Of a DNA stretch of 64,000 nucleotides, positions 1 through 10,599 are shown in pieces. The stretch is taken from NCBI GenBank assembly GCA_002869225.1, contig PKTG01000122.1:96071-160070 (forward strand), given 5' to 3'. Positions within the stretch are counted from its first letter, which is position 1, and the number at the start of each line of letters is the position of its first letter. The translations under genes and the position numbers were made by a program. Origin of the DNA: Candidatus Muiribacterium halophilum (GTDB lineage: Bacteria > Muiribacteriota > Muiribacteriia > Muiribacteriales > Muiribacteriaceae). Under the pieces are notes generated by a model. The model saw only the letters and a program-made list of their open reading frames with translations, was not told where the DNA came from and ran no database searches.

Positions 1-166
1 AAGCGAATATAAATAAATATATGTAAAAGGCTTTTTTTAGCATATTACTATATCGGAAAAAGGTGTGTTGGTATAAATCTAAGTACCGGATACCTTGTGC
101 GAAAAGTTTGAATAAAATCCATTTAATTTGTATGTTTATGATAATAAAAAGTGTTAGGAGATTTAT

Positions 167-850
167 ATGCTTAATGTAATGTTGCTTTCCCATACACCTC
201 AACCTGAGAAGAAAATCGCTGTTGCTGCAAGACTTTGTTATTCCAAATTAACTGTTAGTCAATTAAATGAAAAATTAGATGATGATACTATAAAAAGATT
301 ACTCCAAGCTGTTATTGAAAGGGGACATCATTCTGTTCTTGAACACGCTATCTTTACTTTTGGCATAGACGGAGTATCGAGAGTGTGTACGCATCAGCTT
401 GTCAGGCATAGGGTTGCGTCGTTTGCTCAGCAATCTCAAAGATACGTCAAGATGAAAGGTGAACTTGATTATTATACCCCGGTGTTGATAAAAAGGCATG
501 AAAAAGCTAATGCGATCTACGAGGATATAATGAAAAAAACAAAAGAGGCATATGATAAGATGCTTGAACTTGGAATAGATAAAGAGGATGCAAGGTATGC
601 TTTGCCATCTTCGACTGCATCTAACATTATTGTTACTATGAATGTAAGGGAACTTTTTCATTTTCTTGAACTAAGGATGTGTCAGAGAGCGCAGGATGAG
701 ATAAGGATAATAGCTTATAAGATGTATAATATTTTAAAAGAAGTCTGTCCTATAATCTTTCAATATGCTGGACCTACATGTAAGACTTCAGGGATTTGCA
801 AAGATGAAGTCGAGGAATGTGTTTTCTATAAAAAATATTGCAAACGTTAA
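167..850 (+). CDS. thyX: Flavin-dependent thymidylate synthase
   Basis: ThyX signature RHRxxSxxxxSxR seen as RHRVASFAQQSQR; 227 aa ORF. Confidence 0.95.
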   Translation: MLNVMLLSHTPQPEKKIAVAARLCYSKLTVSQLNEKLDDDTIKRLLQAVIERGHHSVLEHAIFTFGIDGVSRVCTHQLVRHRVASFAQQSQRYVKMKGELDYYTPVLIKRHEKANAIYEDIMKKTKEAYDKMLELGIDKEDARYALPSSTASNIIVTMNVRELFHFLELRMCQRAQDEIRIIAYKMYNILKEVCPIIFQYAGPTCKTSGICKDEVEECVFYKKYCKR

Positions 851-1016
851 TTCGTTTGCTACCGTTAAGATGTCTAAAAATCAAAATGAGCTCTATCAAC
901 ATCTGAATGAGCTCTATCAACGTCTAAAAGAAAGTTATGTATAAAACTTGCTTTAGTCGCATTAAATTAAAGTTGTTAACGTTATAGACAGGAAATATAA
1001 AGGTCTACTTTTTCAC

Positions 1017-1071
1017 CTATCCACAAGTTAACATAATGTATATTATCGGAAGTTGTGTATAGTGTGGATAA
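1017..1071. promoter_or_regulatory. Cluster of DnaA-box-like 9-mers
   Basis: CTATCCACA (1017-1025), TGTGTATAG (1054-1062) directly abutting TGTGGATAA (1063-1071; reverse complement of TTATCCACA). Confidence 0.45.
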
Positions 1072-1158
1072 TAAAAGAATCCTTTTCTGATGCTGCTTTA
1101 AAGTTTCTTTCAATCTTCTTTCTTGAAAAATGTTCTGCTCCTCTTTATAATAGTCATC

Positions 1159-2190
1159 ATGAATTCTAAATCTTATAATAAAGCTTATGTACTTTTTTCA
1201 GGTGGACTTGATTCTTATATTTGTGCTCATATGATGAAACGTTACGGTTTTGATGTTGAGCTTATTACCTTCAAAAGTATTTTCTTTTTAAGAAATCTTG
1301 AAACCGGAAAAAGCGTAATAGATGTAGGTGAATATAAATTAAATAGAATTGTTATAGATGTTACTGATGAATATTTCGATGTGCTTGAAAACCCTAAATA
1401 TGGTTATGGTAAAAATATAAATCCATGCATAGATTGTAAGATCTTCTTCCTTAAAAAAGCTAAAAAGCTTATGGAAGATAACGATGTAAATGTTATAGCA
1501 ACTGGTGAAGTGCTTGGACAAAGGCCTAAATCACAGCGTAGTGGACCTTTAAAGAATATAAAGACCGATTCAGGGCTTGAAAAACATCTTGTGCGACCAT
1601 TATGTATATCATCACTCACAAAATCTTTTCTCGAGGATATTGGTATTATCCATAGAGAAAGATTCGAAGAAATGATGCAGGTACATGGTAGAAGCCGGAA
1701 AAATCAGATGGAATATGCTAATAAATATAAAATTACTGGTTTTTCTTCTCCTTCCGGTGGATGTCTTCTGACGCATAAGGAGTATTGCAGGAAACTTCGT
1801 CCGATATTAAATTGTGGAATTAGGGATAAGATGATTCTTTCGCTTTTAAAAATAGGCAGACACTTTCTTCTTTCAGATGATCCTTATAAGACGGTAATAT
1901 CCGGTAGAAATGAAAAAGAAAATGATATTATAGAGAATTTTAAAGACAAACAAATCATACTAAGAATGAACATGGATGATATACCAGGACCTTTAACTCT
2001 TGTTTATGGTGAAAGATTGGATGAAAACGATCTTGAGAAAGCATGCCTTATTCATACATATTATTCGGATTTTAAAAACAATAATAGTAGAGCAAAATTA
2101 ATTGATATTAGTTCTGGTAAAGAATATAATATCTTATATAATGAAGATGATGCAGTATCCTTGATTGAATCAATGAGATCTAAACACTAA
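1159..2190 (+). CDS. PP-loop ATP pyrophosphatase, tRNA thiolation-like (ThiI/MnmA-related)
   Basis: VLFSGGLDS PP-loop, CxxC (NPCIDCK) and GEVLGQRPKSQR; ATG at 1159 preferred over the upstream TTG start. Confidence 0.7.
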   Translation: MNSKSYNKAYVLFSGGLDSYICAHMMKRYGFDVELITFKSIFFLRNLETGKSVIDVGEYKLNRIVIDVTDEYFDVLENPKYGYGKNINPCIDCKIFFLKKAKKLMEDNDVNVIATGEVLGQRPKSQRSGPLKNIKTDSGLEKHLVRPLCISSLTKSFLEDIGIIHRERFEEMMQVHGRSRKNQMEYANKYKITGFSSPSGGCLLTHKEYCRKLRPILNCGIRDKMILSLLKIGRHFLLSDDPYKTVISGRNEKENDIIENFKDKQIILRMNMDDIPGPLTLVYGERLDENDLEKACLIHTYYSDFKNNNSRAKLIDISSGKEYNILYNEDDAVSLIESMRSKH

Positions 2191-2194
2191 AAAT

Positions 2195-3280
2195 ATGCAA
2201 AAAAACTATGATTTGACCTTAAAAATAATTAAAGAATTCATTTCAATTGAATCCAGTACCGGAAATACTGATAAGGCACTTGGGTTTCTGTTATCTTTAT
2301 CTGAACAGTTAGGACTTGAAGTTTTATATAATAATAAAGGAAATCTTTTGCTGAAAAAGAAAGGATTACCTTTCTCTGGTGTTATTTTTTCTGGCCATTA
2401 TGATACCGTAAAGCCTTTTTTTACATTTGATGAATCAAAGAAGGATGTGATTAATGGTAGAGGAAGCAGTGATATGAAATCTTCGATAATCTGCATGATG
2501 ATAGCTTGTAAAGATTCATTAAAAACCTCTCCTGTCCTTGCTTTAAGTTGTGATGAAGAGGTGGATTCAGATGGTGCGATCGAACTTGCTGAAAAACTTT
2601 TGAAGTATAGAGGCGAAATAAAAGGGATAATCGTTGGTGAACCGACATTGCTTGAAGTCTGTTCCTGTCATAGTGGTAGGGCTGTATACCTGCTAGAGCT
2701 CTTTGGGAAGACCTATCATGCTTCTATGGGAAATGATAATAATATTATTTACAATATAAACAAGGTTTTAAAAGTTCTTGATGATGTTCCGAAAGAAACT
2801 TCAAAGCTGTTGGGAACAGAGACTTTGACACCCGTATCTATTAGTACTTTTCCTAAAGATGCATGGAATGTCTCTCCTGAAAAGATCGAAATTATTTTAG
2901 ATAGAAGAAAAAAATCTAAATTACAAGATTATTCATTGGACCTTTCTATTATTAAAGATTTGTTAAAAGAAGAATTGCCTGAAAAATCCTTTGAAATATC
3001 TTTGTATAATAAGAAAAAAAATCATACTCTTCCCTATTTTTGTGAAGATAAAGATTTTATAAATGATATTCTAAAAATATCGGGATCAATAGATAATATT
3101 GAGAAATCTGAGAAGGGTTTTACAGCGACCTGTGATGCAGCCTGGTTAGAAAAATTAGGTCCTGTTGTCATATGTGGACCTGGAGATCTGAAAGCGGCTC
3201 ATACACCAGATGAATCAATAAAGAAAAGTCAGATAAAAAAAGCGCTTGAACTTTATATAAAGATAAATGAGGAGTTTTAA
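2195..3280 (+). CDS. M20-family metallopeptidase/deacylase (ArgE/DapE/LysK-like)
   Basis: GHYDTV, GRGSSDMK, CDEEVDSDGA, GEPT metal-site motifs. Confidence 0.8.
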   Translation: MQKNYDLTLKIIKEFISIESSTGNTDKALGFLLSLSEQLGLEVLYNNKGNLLLKKKGLPFSGVIFSGHYDTVKPFFTFDESKKDVINGRGSSDMKSSIICMMIACKDSLKTSPVLALSCDEEVDSDGAIELAEKLLKYRGEIKGIIVGEPTLLEVCSCHSGRAVYLLELFGKTYHASMGNDNNIIYNINKVLKVLDDVPKETSKLLGTETLTPVSISTFPKDAWNVSPEKIEIILDRRKKSKLQDYSLDLSIIKDLLKEELPEKSFEISLYNKKKNHTLPYFCEDKDFINDILKISGSIDNIEKSEKGFTATCDAAWLEKLGPVVICGPGDLKAAHTPDESIKKSQIKKALELYIKINEEF

Positions 3281-3973
3281 ATGGATTATAAGACAATAGC
3301 GAATATTATAAAAGATTCTAAAAAAAAGACGGATGCGACCTTTTTTGTAAGAGCAAAACTGGGAATTGATTTTCCGAAAGGTTTGCATGCTTATGGTGAT
3401 AAAAATGGATATATAATAAAAGGCGATGCTAATGAAATACTAAATCTGTTAGAGAAAAATAATGATATTATTGAGTATTTTGATTATGAGGTAAAAGGAA
3501 GAAACTCAGCCCTTCCTTTTTTAAAACTCGAATCGCAGAAAAGTCGTATAGAACCTGGTGCAATAATTCGTGATGGTGCAGAGATTGGTGAGAGATGTGT
3601 GATAATGATGGGTGCTGTAATAAATATTGGTGCTATCGTTGGTGATGGTACTATGATAGATATGAACTGTGTAGTTGGTGCTCGTGGTACGATTGGAAAA
3701 AACTGTCATATAGGAGCGGGTGCGGTTGTTGCAGGTGTTCTTGAGCCGCCTTCTGCAACACCTGTCATAATTGAGGATGATGTGGTTGTTGGAGCCAATG
3801 CGGTTATTTTAGAGGGTGTTAGAATTGGAAAAGGCTCGGTCATAGGAGCCTGTTCCGTTGTGACAAAAGATATACCTGAAAATTCAGTAGCTTTTGGGGT
3901 TCCTGCAAGAGTGATTAAACAAATCGATGCTGATGTTAAAGAAAAGACAAGGATATTAAAAGAGTTAAGATGA
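3281..3973 (+). CDS. dapH: 2,3,4,5-tetrahydropyridine-2,6-dicarboxylate N-acetyltransferase
   Basis: Left-handed beta-helix hexapeptide repeats, ARGTIGKNCHIGAGAVVAGVLEPPSATPVIIED typical of DapH. Confidence 0.9.
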   Translation: MDYKTIANIIKDSKKKTDATFFVRAKLGIDFPKGLHAYGDKNGYIIKGDANEILNLLEKNNDIIEYFDYEVKGRNSALPFLKLESQKSRIEPGAIIRDGAEIGERCVIMMGAVINIGAIVGDGTMIDMNCVVGARGTIGKNCHIGAGAVVAGVLEPPSATPVIIEDDVVVGANAVILEGVRIGKGSVIGACSVVTKDIPENSVAFGVPARVIKQIDADVKEKTRILKELR

Positions 3974-4740
3974 GCAAATATGAAAGAATAAAAGATAAAA
4001 AAGAAGCTCTTTATATAATGAAGAGTTTCTTCCCTGATAAATCTGCTATAAAGGGTTTTTATGAGAAAAAAGAGAGCTTTTTAAAATTTGTGGGTGAATT
4101 TTTCTTTTATATCTTAAAGAAAGACAATAAACCGATAGCTTTTGTTGAAGCTTATAATCTTGAGACTTTTCCGGTTCCAGTCGTTGAAAAAAAAGTCCTT
4201 TTTGTTAATATGTTTCATGTTTCGGCAGATTTTAAGAACGAGATAGATTTTTTAAGTAATTCGAATGAACTTTTTAGAGATTTGAAAGATACTTTTGAAG
4301 AGATAATGTTCTTATCCTCTCCTTTTTCTGATTCGCTTGACCCGGTTTTTAGGATGATTGGGTTCTCACCTGTCCTAAATTATGAGAATTATCTGACCCA
4401 ATCTTCTTTATGGTTGTTTGAGACCCAGAGACCTTATTATGTTAAGCGTATTCCGATGAATTATGGTGAGATAAGATTTGAAAATGTGCTTGAAAATAAG
4501 CTTAGATTTAGAATAATCGCTAATTTTCAGAACATTTATCATACTGAGACATTGAATTATCTTAAAAGTATTAAAGAAAAATACCCTGATATAATCGAAC
4601 TGGATGTAATAAGTCTTGATAACAAGAAAAAGAGTATAACTTATGGTACTGACTTCTGCCTTTTGATGCAGAATAGATTTATTTCACCTGTTAAATTATT
4701 GAAAATAGATATAAACGAATTTATTAGGAGGGGATTATGA
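3970..4740 (+). CDS. Hypothetical protein
   Basis: ORF overlapping dapH (ATGA) and the downstream transporter gene. Confidence 0.6.
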   Translation: MSKYERIKDKKEALYIMKSFFPDKSAIKGFYEKKESFLKFVGEFFFYILKKDNKPIAFVEAYNLETFPVPVVEKKVLFVNMFHVSADFKNEIDFLSNSNELFRDLKDTFEEIMFLSSPFSDSLDPVFRMIGFSPVLNYENYLTQSSLWLFETQRPYYVKRIPMNYGEIRFENVLENKLRFRIIANFQNIYHTETLNYLKSIKEKYPDIIELDVISLDNKKKSITYGTDFCLLMQNRFISPVKLLKIDINEFIRRGL

Positions 4741-6236
4741 AGGTCAAGGAGAGTTGGGCGAGTAAGATTGGAGTTATACTCGCTGTTGCGGGAAGCGCTG
4801 TAGGATTGGGAAACTTTTTGAGATTTCCTGGCCAGGTTGCTCAAAACGGTGGTGGAACGTTTATGATACCTTATTTTGTTGCATTTGTACTTTTAGGAAT
4901 ACCACTTATGTGGATAGAATGGTCTATCGGAAGATTCGGTGGTATGTTTGGACATAGTACTTTGCCGGCTATGTATCAGCGACTTACGGGTAAAAAGAAT
5001 GCAAAGTATCTTGGAATATTTGGTCTTATACTTCCTTTTGTAGTTCTTTGTTATTATACTTACATTTAATCCTGGACACTTGCGTATTCTTTCTTTTCTA
5101 TAAAAGGTGATACTTCCTGTCTTGATGAGTCAAGCTGTGGAGCTTTTCTTGGAAATTATATTACTGTTGATAATCTATTATCATCTACAATATTGTTTTT
5201 TGCTATTACGATGTTCATAAATTATTATGTTCTTTCGAAAGGTGTTTCCGGTGGTATAGAAAAACTTTGTAAAGTCGCTATGCCTGCACTTTTTATAATG
5301 GCTATAATAATAATGATAAGAGTGCTTTCTTTGGATGGTATAAGTAAAGGACTTGGATTTATGTGGAATCCTGATCTTTCAAAACTGAAGGATGTAAAGA
5401 TATGGCTTGCTGCAACGGGTCAGATATTTTTCACTCTTAGTCTAGGTTTCGGCGTTATACAAACCTATGCTTCCTATATAAAAAAAGATGATGATATTGC
5501 TCTTTCTGGGCTTTCATCCGCTTCTTTGAACGGTTTTGCTGAGGTGGTTCTTGGAGCTAGTATTGCTATTCCGGCTGCGGTTGTCTTTCTGGGAGCTGCA
5601 GGTGCTCAGGAAGTTGCAGAATCGGGAACTTTCAGCATTGCTTTTGTTACAATGCCTCTTATCTTTCAGAAAATGGGAGCAGCCAATCTTTTTGGTTTTT
5701 TATGGTTTTTCCTGCTTTTTATAGCAGGTGTTACTTCTTCTATTTCTTTGGGACAGCCTTTGATTGCTTTTCTTGAAGATGAATTTGGTTTTTCAAGAAA
5801 GAAAGCTGTTAATACTATCTTTATTGGACTGATTTTAGTAGCTATACCAACTATATTGTATATAAATAATGGTTTTGTGGATGAAGTCGATTTCTGGTGT
5901 GGGAACTTCCTTATTGTAGTATCGGCTACAATTGAGGTCTTATTGTTTGGATGGATCTTTGGTATAGATAAAGGATGGAGTGAGATCACAAGAGGTGCGA
6001 TGATAAAGATACCTAAGGTGTTTAAGTTCATCATAAAATATATTACACCTCCTTATCTGCTTATTCTTCTTGGGACATGGATCTTTCAAAAACTTGGTCC
6101 TAATATCAGGATGGAAGGTGTAGCAGAAGCTAATAAGCCGGTTATTATAGGTGCTAGATTGTTTCTTTTGATGCTTGCTGTGATTCTTGGTTATCTTATT
6201 AAAAGATCCTGTAGAGATTTCAAGGAGGAAAAATAA
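4737..6236 (+). CDS. Sodium:neurotransmitter symporter (NSS/SNF) family transporter, interrupted by in-frame TAA at 5067-5069
   Basis: N-part [33 protein letters not shown]; same-frame continuation [15 protein letters not shown] matches the conserved YIESWTL segment. Confidence 0.85.
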
Positions 6237-6237
6237 C

Positions 6238-6348
6238 ATGGATAATGCTTTGAATATATATGGACTGATAACAATGATAGTATCATGGACTGCGGTGATT
6301 GGTGGAAGTTGTTACTGTATTTATAAGATACTTAAAAACGATAAATGA
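6238..6348 (+). CDS. MetS-like NSS transporter small subunit (36 aa)
   Basis: MDNALNIYGLITMIVSWTAVIGGSCYCIYKILKNDK; SD aaggagg 5' of ATG, immediately after the NSS gene; single TM. Confidence 0.65.
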   Translation: MDNALNIYGLITMIVSWTAVIGGSCYCIYKILKNDK

Positions 6349-6586
6349 TATTGATGAAGCACGTTAGTTATTTAGACCGTTGGAACCTACTTATAATGAC
6401 GGTGGTTTTAACGCAAAGAACGCATGAACGTTTGAAACGTTGATATTTTATTACCGGCTGTCAAAAGTTGTTTTTTTATTGCATTGTGATTTATAAAATG
6501 TTAAACTAGCTTTGGTTTTACTGGATTTGTTGTATCTCCGACATCGGATTCGGTTCTGCCATATTAAAGAAAAAAGGAGAAAAACT

Positions 6587-6856
6587 ATGTCAATTGGAAA
6601 AGAAGAAAAAGTAAAAGTAACAGAAGAATTCAGACTTCATGAGAAGGATACTGGTTCAGTAGAGGTACAGGTAGCAGTTCTTACAAGAAGGATCGAAAAC
6701 CTGAAAGAGCATTTCAATATGCATAAGAAAGATAACCATTCAAAGGTTGGTCTTCTAAAGATGGTAAGAAAGAGACAGAGTCTTCTTAAATACATCAAAA
6801 CCAAAGATGTTGCTAAATATAATGAAATAGTAAAAAAACTCGGTCTTAGAAAGTAA
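6587..6856 (+). CDS. rpsO: 30S ribosomal protein S15
   Basis: [53 protein letters not shown] aaggag before ATG 6587. Confidence 0.95.
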   Translation: MSIGKEEKVKVTEEFRLHEKDTGSVEVQVAVLTRRIENLKEHFNMHKKDNHSKVGLLKMVRKRQSLLKYIKTKDVAKYNEIVKKLGLRK

Positions 6857-6884
6857 TCACAAAAAAGTATAGAAAGGTTTTTTA

Positions 6885-8987
6885 ATGAAAGAAATAATTG
6901 TAGAAAGAGTCATTGATGGAAAAAAATATCAGTTGAGAACTGGAAAAATAGCGAAACAGGCGGATGGTGCGGTATGGGCACAACTCGGAGATACCGTTGT
7001 TTTTGTTACAGCTTGTGCTTCCAGAACTCCTAAACAGTTTATGGATTTTTTCCCTTTAACTGTTGATTTTAGAGAAAAGGCTTATGCAGCGGGTAAAATA
7101 CCTGGTGGTTTCTTCAAAAGAGAAGCAAAACCATCCACAAATGAAGTCCTGAATGCAAGGGTTATAGATAGACCTATAAGACCTTTGTTTGATGATGGAT
7201 TTAAAGCAGAAACACAGATAATGGCAAGTGTATTATCATATGATCATGAAAATCCATTTGATGTATTGGGTGTTTCAGCGGCATCAGCTGCACTTTATAT
7301 TTCTGATATTCCATTTTCAACTCCAGTATCTATTGTAAAAGTAGTAAAACATAACGGTCAGTTTATGGTAAATCCAAGTGTTAAAATACTTGAAGACTGT
7401 GAATTACATATAGATATAGCTGGTACAAAAGATGGTATCACTATGGTTGAAGGTGAATCCAAAGAAGTATCTGAAGAAGATATGGTTAAAGCTCTTGAAA
7501 TAGGGCATTCATATATCAAACAGCTTATTGAGATGCAGGAAGAATTAAGAGAGAAAGTTGGAGTACCAAAAAGAGAGATAACCAAGGTCGAACCACTTTC
7601 TCAGGAATTGATTGATTCACTTAAAGAAAAGATAGTTCCTGCTATTGAGAAGACTTTTGATATTAAGGAAAAACTTGAAAAACAGGAAGCTAGAAACGCG
7701 ATATTTGATGAGTTTCTCTCCCCTATTATTGAAAATGAAGAGGAAGATAAAGAAAGAATCGAATATCTAATAAAAAACTTCTGGGAAGATGTTCAGAAGG
7801 AAGTTACAAGGTCCAGAATAATAAATCAGGGAATCAGAGAAGATGACAGAAAACTAAATGAGATCAGGAAGATCACCTGTGAAGTCGATCTTTTACCAAG
7901 AGCTCATGGTTCTGCACTTTTCACTAGAGGTCAGACGCAGTCTCTTGGAGTGGCAACTCTTGGAACAAGTCGTGACCAACCAATAATCGATGGTCTTAAC
8001 GAAGAGGAATATAAGAAAAGATTTTTCCTTCATTATAATTTTCCTCCATTCTCTGTAGGTGAAGTAAGAAGAGCTGGATTTGTATCAAGAAGAGAGCTTG
8101 GACATGGAAATCTTGCTTAAAGAGGACTTAAACAGGTAATACCAGAAGAACTGGATTTCCCTTATACTATCAGAGTTGTTTCAGATGTTATGGAATCAAA
8201 CGGTTCATCATCTATGGCTACTGTATGTTCGGGTTCACTCTCTATGATGGCTGCAGGTGTACCTCTTAAAAAGCAGGTTGCCGGAATAGCTATGGGACTT
8301 ATAGAAGATGGTGATGATTATTATGTGCTATCGGATATACTTGGTTCTGAGGATCATTTTGGAGATATGGATTTTAAGGTAATAGGTACTGAAGATGGTA
8401 TCTGTGCATTTCAGATGGATATAAAGATAAAGAGTCTTCCTCTTGAAGTGATGGCTAAAGCTATGACACAGGCAAAGGAAGGAAGATTACATATTCTCGG
8501 AATAATGAATGATACCATATCATCAGGAAGAGAAGATCTTTCAGAATATGCTCCTAGAATACAGATGATAACTATTGATCCTGATAAGATCAGAGATGTC
8601 ATTGGTTCTGGTGGTAAAGTGATAAGAAAGATGATAGAAGATTTCGATGTTGATATCGATATTGACTCATCAGGTAGTGGAGAAATAAGGGTATTCTCTC
8701 TTAACGCTGAGAATGGTGAAAAAGCGATCAAAGCTATCAATGATATAGTCAGGGAGATAGAAGTTGGTGAGATCTTTGAAGATGCTGAAGTCGTAAGAAT
8801 CACGGACTTTGGTGCTTTTGTAAAACTTACAGCAAACAAGGACGGTCTTTTACATATTTCTCAGATTGACAAACAGAGAGTTAATAAAGTAGAAGATTTT
8901 CTTACTGTTGGAGATAAAGTAAAAGTAAAAGTATTAAAAGTTGATGATCAGGGACGAGTAAGTCTTTCAAGAAAAGCCTTACTTTAA
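6885..8987 (+). CDS. pnp: Polyribonucleotide nucleotidyltransferase, interrupted by in-frame TAA at 8118-8120
   Basis: Canonical PNPase incl. [39 protein letters not shown], KH and S1 domains; both halves in the same frame. Confidence 0.93.
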
Positions 8988-9002
8988 AAAGGAGATTAAT
9001 AG

Positions 9003-9962
9003 ATGCTCAAGACCTCATATAAGATAAAAGATGACGTGACTATAGTCAGCTTTTCCGGCGACTTGGATATGAACTCTATTGGTAAAGCTTATGATATGCT
9101 TTCTGAGATAATGGATATGGGTTATGTCAAGGTCGTTTATGATCTTGCTGAGCTTGAATTTATTGATAGCACTGGTCTTGGCTTTTTTACTGGAAGCCTG
9201 AAAAAATTAAAAGAAAAGAATGGTGATCTTAAGATCGCTTCTCCTTCTTCTTATTTAAAGCGAATCTTTTCTCTTATACATATGTATTACTTTATTGGTA
9301 TCTTTGAGACGGTTGATAAAGCTATCGAAAAATACAAAGCTTCTCATTCGGAAAATCTTTCTAAATGGGAAGAGGTGGTCAGGGTCAATCCAACATATGC
9401 AGATGCTCATTATCAGCTTGCATTAGCATATAAGAATGAGGGTATGATCAAGAAAGCTATGAGAGAGACAACAACTGCTATTGAGATAAACAATAAATAC
9501 AGTAAAGCTTTCAAGTTAAGAGGAGATCTTTTTGTTCTGGAAGGAAATGTTGAGAAAGCTCTTGAGAATTATCATAATGCTCTCTCCTTTTCTCCAGGTT
9601 TTTTTGAGGCTAAACTTGAGATTGCAATTCTAAAAAAAGAAGAAGAACTTTTAAAGGAAGTCGAAAGCAATCTTCTTCATGCAATAAAAGACAAACCGGA
9701 CTATGCTGATCTCAATAATTATCTTGGAAGAGTCTATAGTGTATGGGAAAAATATGATGATGATATCAGATATTTTGATAATGCTCTTCATATAAACCCT
9801 AATTTTTCTGAAGCCTTGTATAATAAGGCTTTGACTATAATGGCTGAAAATCCAGATAATATACCAAAAGCTATCTCAATCTTAAAGAAAGCTTTTAAAG
9901 TCTCTAAACAGAAGTTTCTTAGGGATAAAGCTAAAGAAATGATGGATGAACTTGAAAAATAA
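9003..9962 (+). CDS. STAS-domain (anti-sigma antagonist-like) protein with C-terminal TPRs
   Basis: VVYDLAELEFIDSTGLGFF STAS motif followed by TPRs. Confidence 0.8.
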   Translation: MLKTSYKIKDDVTIVSFSGDLDMNSIGKAYDMLSEIMDMGYVKVVYDLAELEFIDSTGLGFFTGSLKKLKEKNGDLKIASPSSYLKRIFSLIHMYYFIGIFETVDKAIEKYKASHSENLSKWEEVVRVNPTYADAHYQLALAYKNEGMIKKAMRETTTAIEINNKYSKAFKLRGDLFVLEGNVEKALENYHNALSFSPGFFEAKLEIAILKKEEELLKEVESNLLHAIKDKPDYADLNNYLGRVYSVWEKYDDDIRYFDNALHINPNFSEALYNKALTIMAENPDNIPKAISILKKAFKVSKQKFLRDKAKEMMDELEK

Positions 9963-10596
9963 GATATTTATATCATTAAATGGTGATTTAAGATCCGGCT
10001 TTAAGCCGGATCTTTCTGTTTTTAAGGAGACTATAGCTGTAGATGGTGGAGCAAGGTTCTTTGAAGTGTCAGATGAAATACCTGATGTTCTTATCGGAGA
10101 CCTTGATTCTGTATCTGATAATGTGCTTAAAGAATTTAGAGATAATGGAGTTAAGATTTTAAAGTTTCCAGCAAAAAAAGATCTTTCAGATTTTGAGCTT
10201 GCAATAAATTATATAAAAGAACGTTACAGTCATGCTGATATAACCATCGTAGGTTTTTATTCAAATGATCGAATCGATCATTTTCTTTTTAATATTGAGG
10301 TGCTAAAGAGACTAAAAGGATATGACGTAAAGATAATCAGCAAGACCTTTATAATGTATTTGTTAAATCGTGGTAAGCATGAACTGGGTGTCGATAAAGG
10401 CTGTACAATATCTATGCTACCAATATCTCAGGAGGTGCTTGTAGATGATTCTGAAGGCTTTGAGTATCCTCTTAAAGAAGAGCACCTTATTCAGGGTTCC
10501 TCTTTATCATTATCTAATATAACAAAAACTTCCCGTATCCTTTTGAAAATACGGGAAGGTCAATTGCTCGTCTTGATTCCGAAAGAAAAAATCTAA
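9946..10596 (+). CDS. thiN: Thiamine pyrophosphokinase
   Basis: AVDGGARFF, DVLIGDLDSVSDNVL, FPAKKDLSDFELAI. Confidence 0.85.
   Translation: MNLKNKIFISLNGDLRSGFKPDLSVFKETIAVDGGARFFEVSDEIPDVLIGDLDSVSDNVLKEFRDNGVKILKFPAKKDLSDFELAINYIKERYSHADITIVGFYSNDRIDHFLFNIEVLKRLKGYDVKIISKTFIMYLLNRGKHELGVDKGCTISMLPISQEVLVDDSEGFEYPLKEEHLIQGSSLSLSNITKTSRILLKIREGQLLVLIPKEKI
9990..10023 (+). terminator. Terminator-like hairpin inside the thiN 5' coding region
   Basis: AAGATCCGGC-TTTAA-GCCGGATCTT perfect 10-bp stem followed by TCTGTTTTT; begins 28 nt after the upstream stop codon. Confidence 0.6.
10524..10558 (-). terminator. Rho-independent terminator for rpmB, inside the thiN 3' coding region
   Basis: On minus strand CTTCCCGTAT-TTTCAAAAGG-ATACGGGAAG followed by TTTTTGTT. 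Confidence 0.65.
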
Positions 10597-10599
10597 CTA

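Noticed and set aside
299-661. Minus-strand ORF opposite thyX
   Set aside because: Shadow ORF antisense to an unambiguous gene; no SD or recognisable motif.
5193-6236. Downstream NSS part as a separate transporter
   Set aside because: Internal Met within a conserved transmembrane region; same frame as the N-terminal part across one TAA.
6512-6586. ORF-track upstream start of rpsO
   Set aside because: Extension lacks S15 similarity; SD aaggag and canonical start are at 6587.
8411-8839. Minus-strand 142-aa ORF opposite pnp
   Set aside because: Antisense to the conserved KH/S1 region of pnp.
8190-8987. Second half of pnp as an independent gene
   Set aside because: The start is an internal Met ([12 protein letters not shown]) with no SD, and the frame is continuous with the upstream part.
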